Assembly: GCA_903823545.1 (NCBI GenBank)
Contig: CAIJTL010001262.1
Span: forward strand, 1 to 5,717
Source of the DNA: an uncultured Planctomycetaceae bacterium
GTDB taxonomy: Bacteria > Planctomycetota > Planctomycetia > Planctomycetales > Planctomycetaceae
Direction of reading: 5' to 3'
Length of the DNA stretch: 5,717 bases
A program made the translations under genes and the position numbers. The notes beneath the pieces were generated by a model, which did no database searches, was not told where the DNA came from, and saw only the letters and a list, made by a program, of their open reading frames with translations. Positions 1 to 5,717 of the stretch are shown piece by piece. The number at the start of each line of letters is the position of its first letter. Within the stretch, counting starts at the first letter, position 1.

Positions 1-18
1 CCTACCATTCGCCTCCTC
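1..18 (-). promoter_or_regulatory. Possible ribosome binding site and start codon of a divergent gene leaving the left edge
   Basis: Read on the minus strand, AGGAGG (17 to 12) is followed after CGA by ATG (8 to 6), then GTA. An in-frame GTG lies at 20 to 18. The match to the Shine-Dalgarno core is strong; spacing is short if counted from the end of AGGAGG (3 bases) and normal if GAGG (18 to 15) pairs. Only two whole codons are visible, so no product can be named. If real, bases 9-284 form a divergent promoter region shared with glgX. A chance match is quite possible. Confidence 0.35.
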
Positions 19-79
19 ACCGTCACTGATTAAGTATGACACACAGAGTGACGGCGGACGGAAACAGTCGATACCGTCG

Positions 80-100
80 CTGCAAGCATCTCGCTTGCAG
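80..100. repeat. Perfect 8-bp inverted repeat (hairpin), REP-like
   Basis: CTGCAAGC (80-87) and GCTTGCAG (93-100) are perfect reverse complements around the 5-base loop ATCTC. No T-run follows on either strand, so a classical intrinsic terminator is unlikely. I recall similar CTGCAAGC...GCTTGCAG hairpins as interspersed repeats in planctomycete intergenic regions, but that is memory, not a search. It lies in the gap before glgX. Confidence 0.6.
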
Positions 101-156
101 AACAGCGGGCGCTCCGCATCGATGATGAGAGGCCGATGGGAAGGTTTGTGATGTTT

Positions 157-248
157 CGTAGGGGAGGCGGCTCGCCTGTCACGCGACTCACGGAAATATT
201 CGGGCGAGTCATCTCGAAAGAAGAAACAGGCAAGCCGCCTGCTCCACG
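157..248. repeat. Imperfect inverted-repeat element in the glgX leader
   Basis: The left arm (157-182) and the reverse complement of the right arm (223-248) match at 20 of 26 positions. The core (165-179 against 226-240) matches at 14 of 15, AGGCGGCTCGCCTGT against AGGCGGCTTGCCTGT. A 40-base spacer separates the arms and contains a smaller dyad, GACTC (185-189) with GAGTC (206-210). The size, GC-rich palindromic arms and intergenic place resemble REP/BIME or MITE-like elements. It contains no coding sequence of its own. Its right end is 36 bases before the glgX ATG, so it lies in or next to the glgX 5' leader or promoter. A regulatory role is possible but not shown. Confidence 0.65.
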
Positions 249-272
249 ATTGAACCACAGCATCAGAGATGC

Positions 273-276
273 GGAG
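273..276 (+). promoter_or_regulatory. Ribosome binding site that decides the glgX start
   Basis: GGAG (273-276) ends 8 bases before the ATG at 285, a normal spacing. The alternative in-frame TTG at 279 would be only 2 bases away, too close to be used. This favours ATG 285. Confidence 0.6.
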
Positions 277-284
277 TTTTGGGA

Positions 285-2465
285 ATGAGAATCTGGCCGG
301 GAAGGCCGTCCCCTTTGGGTGCGACTTGGGACGGATCGGGAGTGAACTTCGCGCTGTTCTCTGAGCACGCGACGCGCGTTGAACTGTGCCTGTTTGATTC
401 TGCGACCGCTCGCAAAGAGGCGCATTGCATCCCGCTCCCCGAACAGACTGACCAAGTTTGGCATGGTTATTTGCCAGACATTCGCCCAGGGCAGCTTTAC
501 GGCTTTCGAGTCAGTGGCCCGTACAACCCGGCTGCGGGACATCGCTTCAATCCGCACAAGATATTGCTCGACCCTTATGCGAAGGGGATTGGTCGCGATG
601 TCCGCTGGGCCGATTCGATGTTCGGTTATGAAGTCGGGCACGCGGCTCAGGATTTGTCGTTTGATGCGAGAGACAATGCTGATTGTGCCCCGCTGGCGAT
701 CGTTGTGAACAATGCATTCTCTTGGCAGAACGATCGGCTACCGAAGACGCCGTGGCACAAGACGCTGATTTACGAAGCTCACCCACGCGGCTTCACAATG
801 CAGCATCCCGACGTTCCCGAACATCTGCGCGGAACGTATGCCGGACTGGCAACGCAGGCTTCGATCCGGCACATGAAGCGACTCGGTGTGACTGCGGTCG
901 AACTGATGCCCGTGCATCATCACGTTGACGATCGGCATCTTGTCGACAACGGACGTACCAACTTTTGGGGCTACAACACGCTATCGTACTTCGCGCCGGA
1001 GATGCGCTACGCGGCAGCGAAGTCTCCACAAGCAGCGGTGAAAGAATTCAAACGGATGGTCCGCACGCTGCATCGTCACGGTCTCGAAGTGATCCTCGAT
1101 GTGGTCTACAACCACACGGGCGAAGGAAGCGAGTTCGGGCCGACACTGTCTCTACGCGGCATCGACAATGCGTCGTATTACCGACTCGTGCCGAATGACC
1201 GTCGGCATTACATGGACTTCACCGGCTGCGGTAACACCTTGAACATGGTTTGCCCGCGCGTGCTGCAACTGATCATGGACAGCTTGCGGTATTGGGTGAC
1301 CGAGATGCACGTCGATGGCTTTCGGTTCGATCTCGCAGCGGCACTTGCTCGCGAGTTGTACGAGGTCGACAAGCTCGGCGCGTTCTTTGACATTATTCAT
1401 CAAGACCCGGTTTTGTCGCAGGTGAAGTTGATCGCCGAACCGTGGGACCTCGGCCCTGGCGGTTACTTGGTCGGAAACTTTCCTGCAGGCTGGACCGAAT
1501 GGAATGGCAAATATCGCGACACGATTCGCCGTTTCTGGTGCGGTGACGGAGCGGCGGTATCTGAGTTCGCAACACGGCTCACTGGCAGTAGCGACTTGTA
1601 CGGACACAGCGGCCGTCGACCGTATGCCAGCATCAACTTCGTGACGTCGCACGATGGTTTTTCGATGCACGATCTCGTCAGCTACAACCACAAACGGAAC
1701 GACGCGAACGGCGAACAAAATCGCGACGGCGAACAGCACAACATCAGTTGGAATTGCGGCGTCGAAGGACCGACCGATGATCCGCAAATCACGGAACTGC
1801 GTGAACGCCAGAAGCGAAATTTCTTTCTGACGCTGCTGCTCTCTCAAGGAGTGCCGATGATTCGTGGCGGTGACGAATTGAGCCACTCTCAAAAGGGAAA
1901 CAACAACGCGTACTGCCAAGACAACGAACTCAGTTGGCTCGATTGGAAGCTAACACCACAACAATCCGAGTTCCTCAATTTCTGTCGCAAAGTCGTTCTG
2001 CTTTGGCAACAGCATCCCGTCTTTCAACGACGCCACTTCTTCCAAGGCCGCTCGATTCGTGGGACCGAGGTGCGCGACATCACTTGGCTGAACCCAACCG
2101 GTAAAGAGATGACTGATGCCAATTGGCATTCGGAACTCAATCGCTGCCTCGGCGTTTTCTTGTCGGGCGATTTGATCGATGAAGTGGACGAGCAGGGTCG
2201 TCAGATCGTTGACTCGTCGATGTTGCTGTTGATGAACTCGTCACCCAATGACGTCACGTTTACTCTGCCAGCGTTACCCGATCACGAGTTCTGGTGGCCC
2301 CTGCTCGACACTATGCGTCCCAACGCCAAGCCCTCTCGATGGCCCGGCGAAGGTTCGTATCTTCTGACCGCTCGCTCCATCGCCGTTCTACAACTCAAGC
2401 AAACCTGGCCACATTTGCTCAAACAATTGGCCTCACGATTCAGCCGCAAATCGCGCAAAGTCTGA
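285..2465 (+). CDS. glgX: Glycogen debranching enzyme GlgX (GH13 isoamylase type)
   Basis: A 726-residue protein of the GlgX/TreX group, which hydrolyses alpha-1,6 branch linkages of glycogen, usually the short stubs left by glycogen phosphorylase; cytoplasmic, with no signal peptide. Residues about 5-95 form the CBM48-type N-terminal domain (start [20 protein letters not shown]). The GH13 barrel follows with all conserved regions: DVVYNH (Asp272), GFRFDLA with the nucleophile Asp349, AEPWD with the acid/base Glu385, and TSHDG with the transition-state Asp457. [17 protein letters not shown] (near 538-554) is also typical of the family. The length is somewhat greater than the roughly 660 residues of E. 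coli GlgX. The last 20 or so residues are basic and look like a non-family tail. HPRGFT replaces the usual H-V-K/R-GFT near residue 166. No other glycogen gene is in view. Family assignment is firm; exact chain-length specificity cannot be read from sequence. Confidence 0.95.
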   Translation: MRIWPGRPSPLGATWDGSGVNFALFSEHATRVELCLFDSATARKEAHCIPLPEQTDQVWHGYLPDIRPGQLYGFRVSGPYNPAAGHRFNPHKILLDPYAKGIGRDVRWADSMFGYEVGHAAQDLSFDARDNADCAPLAIVVNNAFSWQNDRLPKTPWHKTLIYEAHPRGFTMQHPDVPEHLRGTYAGLATQASIRHMKRLGVTAVELMPVHHHVDDRHLVDNGRTNFWGYNTLSYFAPEMRYAAAKSPQAAVKEFKRMVRTLHRHGLEVILDVVYNHTGEGSEFGPTLSLRGIDNASYYRLVPNDRRHYMDFTGCGNTLNMVCPRVLQLIMDSLRYWVTEMHVDGFRFDLAAALARELYEVDKLGAFFDIIHQDPVLSQVKLIAEPWDLGPGGYLVGNFPAGWTEWNGKYRDTIRRFWCGDGAAVSEFATRLTGSSDLYGHSGRRPYASINFVTSHDGFSMHDLVSYNHKRNDANGEQNRDGEQHNISWNCGVEGPTDDPQITELRERQKRNFFLTLLLSQGVPMIRGGDELSHSQKGNNNAYCQDNELSWLDWKLTPQQSEFLNFCRKVVLLWQQHPVFQRRHFFQGRSIRGTEVRDITWLNPTGKEMTDANWHSELNRCLGVFLSGDLIDEVDEQGRQIVDSSMLLLMNSSPNDVTFTLPALPDHEFWWPLLDTMRPNAKPSRWPGEGSYLLTARSIAVLQLKQTWPHLLKQLASRFSRKSRKV

Positions 2466-2476
2466 ATGGTGTGGAC

Positions 2477-2830
2477 GATCCCCGCTCCGATGAAGAGCCA
2501 CCGAACCCCGCAGTCAGGACCAAATCGGGCGTGACATCCGGAAACGGAATGAACGCGAGAGCTTAGGCCAGTCCCGCAATCGCGAGCGTGCTCCGAATCG
2601 CGAACGCGACCCATCTGGCGGTAGCCAACGGCAATGAACGGCAAGTTGACCAGCGGCAGCAACACCGCCAGCGGCAGTCCGGTGGTCTTGGCCAGCAGCA
2701 TCGAGATTCCGGTAACGCCGCCATTGATGAGGTTGCTCGACAACAAACATCCCCTCAAGTCCAAGCAGGCCGAAAAGATTCTCCGAATGACGAGCACAGA
2801 GTTCCGTAACTCTCGGGTCAATCGTTTCAT
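2477..2830 (-). pseudogene. Truncated, frameshifted remnant of a YitT-family (DUF161) membrane protein gene
   Basis: From ATG at 2830 the minus strand reads MKRLTRELRNSVLV..., then LINGGVTGISMLLAKTTG and LPFIAVGYRQMG, a clear match to the N-terminal half of YitT-family integral membrane proteins (function poorly known). Near 2605 the frame breaks and homology resumes in another frame as FAIRSTLAIAGLA, an in-frame TAA (2563-2565, probably once TTA for Leu), then ALAFIPFPDVTPDLVLTAGF. Near 2494-2497 a second shift, fitting one lost base, leads to LFIGAGI, where homology ends at about 2477. The remaining transmembrane segments and the C-terminal cytoplasmic domain, more than half of the usual roughly 280-300 residues, are missing. 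The remnant ends 12 bases beyond the glgX stop codon, tail to tail. A long open frame on the same strand (2282-2908) spans the region but covers homology only in part and is not an intact gene. Bases 2831-2904 show nothing recognisable. Confidence 0.85.
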
Positions 2831-2904
2831 GCGTTCAGTCGCGGCGCTCCGAAGAATGCGAATTTGATTGCCGACGCCATCAGCGGTTCGATGATGGATG
2901 CGAC

Positions 2905-4488
2905 TCAAGGCTTCGAGTTCGTCAGCGAAGTCTCAAACTCGTCGACGGCTTTCATCGTCGCGCGATAGTCCCAAAACCGCAGCATCCCGTCTTTACAACC
3001 AACGGCCAATTTTTCGTGATTCCGGGTCAGAGCTAAGCCAGTAATTTCTGTTGACGCTCCAGTGAGAGCCGTCCGTTGTCGGCCGGATGCAACGTTCCAA
3101 ATGCAAACATCGCGTGAAGTCCAAAAATGATCAGGTTTGGCGGCAGCCAACAAATATTTTCCATCATGGGACCAAAGCATGCCTTCGACTGCTTCGCAAT
3201 GAGCACGCTCTTGCGGCAGGAATTCACGAACGAACTCCCCTGTTTGTGTTTTCCAGACACGAATACGGTATTCGTTCCAATAGTCGCCACGCCCTTGATG
3301 AGTGGTCGCGATGGCTACGAGCGATTCGTCCGGTGAGAAGACGACTTGATGCAACCTCGCGTTTTCGTCGAGCGTAGCGATTTCAATGTTGCGCTGGCTG
3401 TCCCAAAGAGCGACGCTCCAGCGTTTCGGAGCGACCACGGCAACCGGCGACCGTAACGCGGGTACAAACGCGAGCTTCAGTCGAGCCGGTATCGATAACT
3501 TCTTCGCTGGCTCCCAAGTCGTGGTGTCGAAGGCTTTCATTGTCGGCTTGGTAGTAAGCGCGAGCAGTTGGCTTCCGTCCGACAGAAACACCGGATGAAT
3601 CAGTAAGTGTCGCCTTCTCCCTTCCCAGAGCTCTTCCAATTTCGCAAGCTGTCTCCAAGAATTGGTCTCAAAGGCGACGAGTTCACCCCAACCTTGGACG
3701 ATGGCGACTTTCCCGTCGGGGCTGAAGGTCAATGCCGTGACGGGAATGTTGCGAAAGATATTTTTCCGCTCGTCGAGTAGTTTGCCGGTGTCTGAACTGA
3801 AGAATTTGAGATCGCCATGACTCGCCGCCCAAACAATCGTCTGGCCATCAGGCGACAAAGCCACGGCATTATCGTCGTGTCGATCCACTTCCACTTCAGT
3901 CGAAGGCTTGAGGCTGGGCATCCACGGCCGAATTTTCGTTCCTGTGATCCGTACCAATTCCAAGATTCCATTCGGCAAGTCAGCGCGGTCATAGACTCTG
4001 GCGTCATACTTTCCATCGTTGGCGACCTGCACGATCAACCGCCGGTTTAATTCAGGTAAAGAGGCTGAACTCGGCGGTAACTTTTCCAACAGGCCGTTCA
4101 GTCGCTGGGCCTCGGCGACACCCAACTTCGGATAGCCGCTGCCTTTGATGCTCGATGAGCTCCGATGGAAGTAATGGATCATCCCATCCGCCGAAACTTC
4201 GCAACCAAACGACGTCGGGAAATCTCCGTTTAGGGTGTTCGGTTTCTCTTCCTTGTAGCCGGTTAAAATCAGCTTGACGGGTCGGACGGTGTCTCCGAAT
4301 CGGCGGTCAATAGTCGCCGTTGTGAATGGCCGAAGTAGTGATTGTAAGTCGCTCGATTTGGCGCTTCCGTCGGACTCCCGAACTGAAGCAGGCTTCGGTT
4401 GTTCTGCTCCCGCCGCATGGCCGGTGATCCACATTGCAATCATTGCGAGAGCAGCCCATCGCTGAATAACTCGCGTGCCGATGCCCAT
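2905..4488 (-). CDS. Exported seven-repeat WD40 protein with an unrecognised N-terminal region
   Basis: A 527-residue protein starting at ATG 4488, chosen because GGAAGGGA lies 8 bases upstream and because this start gives a proper signal peptide: Arg-containing n-region, hydrophobic ALAMIAMWI core and an AGA|E cleavage site after residue 28. An open extension to 4557 would put 23 polar residues before the signal. Residues about 45-185 are a region I do not recognise, rich in beta-like segments (VRPVKLILTGY, FGCEVSADGMIHYF). From about 205 to 512 I count seven WD40-like repeats, starting near 205, 249, 298, 337, 379, 434 and 482, with hallmarks such as ALSPDGQT, TFSPDGK, VALWD, VFSPDE, IRVWKTQTG, VCIWNVASG and LRFWD. 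Seven repeats would close one beta-propeller, normally a protein-binding scaffold. No enzyme motif is visible. It lies 86 bases downstream of the DUF885 gene on the same strand, and co-transcription is possible. Its partner and role are unknown. Confidence 0.85.
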   Translation of the reverse strand: MGIGTRVIQRWAALAMIAMWITGHAAGAEQPKPASVRESDGSAKSSDLQSLLRPFTTATIDRRFGDTVRPVKLILTGYKEEKPNTLNGDFPTSFGCEVSADGMIHYFHRSSSSIKGSGYPKLGVAEAQRLNGLLEKLPPSSASLPELNRRLIVQVANDGKYDARVYDRADLPNGILELVRITGTKIRPWMPSLKPSTEVEVDRHDDNAVALSPDGQTIVWAASHGDLKFFSSDTGKLLDERKNIFRNIPVTALTFSPDGKVAIVQGWGELVAFETNSWRQLAKLEELWEGRRRHLLIHPVFLSDGSQLLALTTKPTMKAFDTTTWEPAKKLSIPARLKLAFVPALRSPVAVVAPKRWSVALWDSQRNIEIATLDENARLHQVVFSPDESLVAIATTHQGRGDYWNEYRIRVWKTQTGEFVREFLPQERAHCEAVEGMLWSHDGKYLLAAAKPDHFWTSRDVCIWNVASGRQRTALTGASTEITGLALTRNHEKLAVGCKDGMLRFWDYRATMKAVDEFETSLTNSKP

Positions 4489-4496
4489 TGTTCGAT

Positions 4497-4504
4497 TCCC
4501 TTCC
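4497..4504 (-). promoter_or_regulatory. Ribosome binding site that decides the start of the WD40 gene
   Basis: On the minus strand GGAAGGGA ends 8 bases before ATG 4488. It supports this start over the longer in-frame start at 4557 and agrees with the signal peptide beginning there. The 86-base gap to the upstream gene (4489-4574) shows no clear terminator hairpin. Confidence 0.65.
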
Positions 4505-4574
4505 AATCGTGCCTTTGGACGATTGCGATCAGCGATAGTTCCTTCCCGACCCACCAATTCTCCAAAACGCCCTC

Positions 4575-5717
4575 TTATTCCGGAATCGGCTCATCCAACA
4601 GCAAGGCTTTCACGAACCGCACCGGTGGAGAACCAAACGAGAGAGTACCGTCGTGGTAGCGTTTGAGCGTGAACTTGTCGGCCCAGAGTTTTTCGGCGGC
4701 GGTGCGGAGGTCGCGGTGTTCTTGGTAGCCGACAAAGTACGTTGAGAGTTGCGTTGAGGTCAGTTGGGCTCGCACCCATTTGAGGGCGGCTTCGCGTTCT
4801 TCTTGGAACGTGTCGTGGACCATCAGCTTCATCGCCTCTTCGCGATTCATGCCGTCGACGTGGATGGCTTGGTCGATGATCGCGTTGGCGATGCCTCGCA
4901 AGTACCACTTGAGTGCAATCAATCGCATCAGCGGGTCGCGATCAAGAAAACCTTCTTCGGACATGAGTTGCTCGGCATACACGCCCCAGCCTTCGATGAA
5001 CGTGCCGGAAGCAAGGAGCGCTCGCAGTCGGCGCGGGCTGCGATTCGAGTGAGCGATTTGCAAGAAGTGACCTGGCATCGCTTCGTGAATCGTCAGATCG
5101 TGGATCGAGCGGAAATTGTATTCTCGCAAGAACGAGCCGACCTGCTTCTCGGTCCAATCGGCTGGAATCGGTGAGACGGCGTAATACGTTTTCTGTCCGA
5201 CATCGAGCGGCCCCGGCGAATCGCAATACGCGATCGACACGCCCCGTTGAAACTCTGGCATGATGATGATGTCGAGCGGGTCATTCGGGATCGTCACGAG
5301 GTCGTGCTTACGAACGAAGTCGGTCGTCACTTCGAGTGATTTTTTGGCGAAGTCCACGATGCCGTCGCGAGCGGGAATTTCGGCGTACGCCTTTTCGAGC
5401 GCGGCGGTGATGACCGCTTGCTGCTGTTCGGGAGACGGCTCGGCGGGTGCCTCGCCCTCCCGCTTCGGGTCGGCCTTGAGCATCACTCCTCGCGCGATCG
5501 AGTACATCTCCTTCCGCACTCGACGCAGCTCAAACTCGGCACGCTCGCGAACCTCGGACCGACTCAAACCGCTGCCGAGCGAGAAGGCGAGTTTCGCATC
5601 GAACAACTTCGCTCCGATGCGGAAGTTTCCTTTCGCATTCGGGAGCAGTTCCTTTTCCAGCCATTGTTGATGTTCGTCGATCGCTTCTTTGACCAACGGC
5701 ATCACCTTTTGAAACGC
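4575..5717 (-). CDS. DUF885 family metallopeptidase-like protein, 5' end outside the window
   Basis: The frame is open to the right edge, giving 380 visible C-terminal residues; DUF885 proteins usually run to about 550-600 residues, so roughly 200 N-terminal residues, often including a signal peptide, are missing. The GTG (5705) and ATG (5702) near the edge are internal, since the frame continues through them as AFQKV and the family region before them is absent. Diagnostic features are HEAMPGHFLQ (the two His codons at 5085-5087 and 5067-5069) and FIEGWGVYAEQL (Glu codon at 4992-4994), the expected zinc-ligand and catalytic positions of this family, which is related to the Peptidase MA metalloproteases. 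The C-terminal GTLSFGSPPVRFV also fits. Probable activity is peptide hydrolysis outside the cytoplasm, but substrates of the family are largely unknown. A short Pro/Glu-rich insertion, GEAPAEP (codons about 5437-5457), is encoded by an interspersed repeat. It is followed on the same strand by the WD40 gene. Confidence 0.88.
   Translation of the reverse strand, partial: AFQKVMPLVKEAIDEHQQWLEKELLPNAKGNFRIGAKLFDAKLAFSLGSGLSRSEVRERAEFELRRVRKEMYSIARGVMLKADPKREGEAPAEPSPEQQQAVITAALEKAYAEIPARDGIVDFAKKSLEVTTDFVRKHDLVTIPNDPLDIIIMPEFQRGVSIAYCDSPGPLDVGQKTYYAVSPIPADWTEKQVGSFLREYNFRSIHDLTIHEAMPGHFLQIAHSNRSPRRLRALLASGTFIEGWGVYAEQLMSEEGFLDRDPLMRLIALKWYLRGIANAIIDQAIHVDGMNREEAMKLMVHDTFQEEREAALKWVRAQLTSTQLSTYFVGYQEHRDLRTAAEKLWADKFTLKRYHDGTLSFGSPPVRFVKALLLDEPIPE
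5436..5461 (-). repeat. GC-rich interspersed repeat encoding GEAPAEP inside the DUF885 gene
   Basis: This 26-base stretch, translated on the minus strand, gives REGEAPAEP. It contains an imperfect dyad, GGCTCGGC (5438-5445) against GCCTCGCC (5450-5457) around GGGT, with six of eight pairs formed. From memory this unit and its peptide recur in many unrelated planctomycete genes and intergenic regions. Only one copy is present here, so repeat status cannot be proved from the window. The reading frame of the host gene is kept, and it falls between helical segments (after MLKADPKR and before SPEQQQAV), well away from the HEAMPGH motif, so it is likely tolerated as a loop. Confidence 0.6.

Noticed and set aside
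80..100. Hairpin as an intrinsic transcription terminator
   Set aside because: No run of T follows on either strand, and no gene end is visible next to it.
30..641. 203-residue minus-strand frame across the glgX leader and 5' end
   Set aside because: It overlaps the conserved N-terminal domain of GlgX in antisense and runs through the inverted-repeat element; no family resemblance is seen.
1152..1919. 255-residue open frame on the minus strand inside glgX
   Set aside because: It lies wholly antisense to a gene with complete GH13 motifs, shows no recognisable domain, and is the kind of long shadow frame expected opposite codon-biased GC-rich coding sequence.
2282..2908. 208-residue minus-strand frame as an intact hypothetical gene
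   Set aside because: Only part of it carries YitT similarity, which then moves to other frames; its C-terminal third is antisense to glgX. It is an artefact of a frameshifted pseudogene.
5260..5670. 136-residue plus-strand frame opposite the DUF885 gene
   Set aside because: Its low-complexity Ser/Arg-rich product is antisense to a well-supported coding region.
5702..5705. GTG/ATG as the true start of the DUF885 gene
   Set aside because: The frame stays open to the window edge, and about 200 residues expected for the family would be missing; the gene almost certainly begins outside the window.
1..5717. CRISPR array, tRNA, rRNA, complete insertion sequence or a defence or secondary-metabolite cluster
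   Set aside because: No regularly spaced repeats, no tRNA-like cloverleaf noticed, no transposase and no clustered pathway genes were seen on either strand.

Overview
The window looks like a chromosomal segment of a planctomycete (Planctomycetota), at moderately high GC. The clues are a signal-peptide-bearing WD40 protein with an N-terminal region I do not recognise, a DUF885 metallopeptidase-like protein, and short interspersed GC-rich repeats. One of these repeats lies inside a gene and encodes the GEAPAEP peptide, a signature I associate from memory with planctomycete genomes. The taxonomic call is inference; there is no rRNA or marker gene here.

Layout. Bases 1-284 hold no complete gene. 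At the extreme left edge a good ribosome binding site and ATG on the minus strand may begin a divergent gene that leaves the window. The rest of this gap carries a perfect 8-bp hairpin (80-100) and a longer imperfect inverted-repeat element (157-248) directly before glgX. From 285 to 2465 on the plus strand is an intact GlgX-type glycogen debranching enzyme with all GH13 catalytic residues. From about 2477 to 2830 on the minus strand is a decayed, truncated remnant of a YitT-family membrane protein gene, with two frameshifts and an internal stop. Two minus-strand genes follow: a secreted or periplasmic seven-bladed WD40 protein (2905-4488), and upstream of it the 3' two-thirds or so of a DUF885 protein (4575 to the right edge), whose start lies outside the window.

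How the genes relate. glgX converges on the minus-strand pair, with the dead YitT fragment between them. The DUF885 and WD40 genes are co-oriented and 86 bases apart, so they could be co-transcribed, but the WD40 gene has its own strong ribosome binding site and nothing in the sequence links their functions. glgX stands alone; no other glycogen or trehalose gene is visible.

I see no sign of a new multi-gene system, defence island, CRISPR array, RNA gene or intact mobile element. The most interesting material is genome-dynamic: the YitT remnant that breaks off beside the glgX stop codon, the in-frame repeat inside the peptidase gene, and the inverted-repeat element in the glgX leader.
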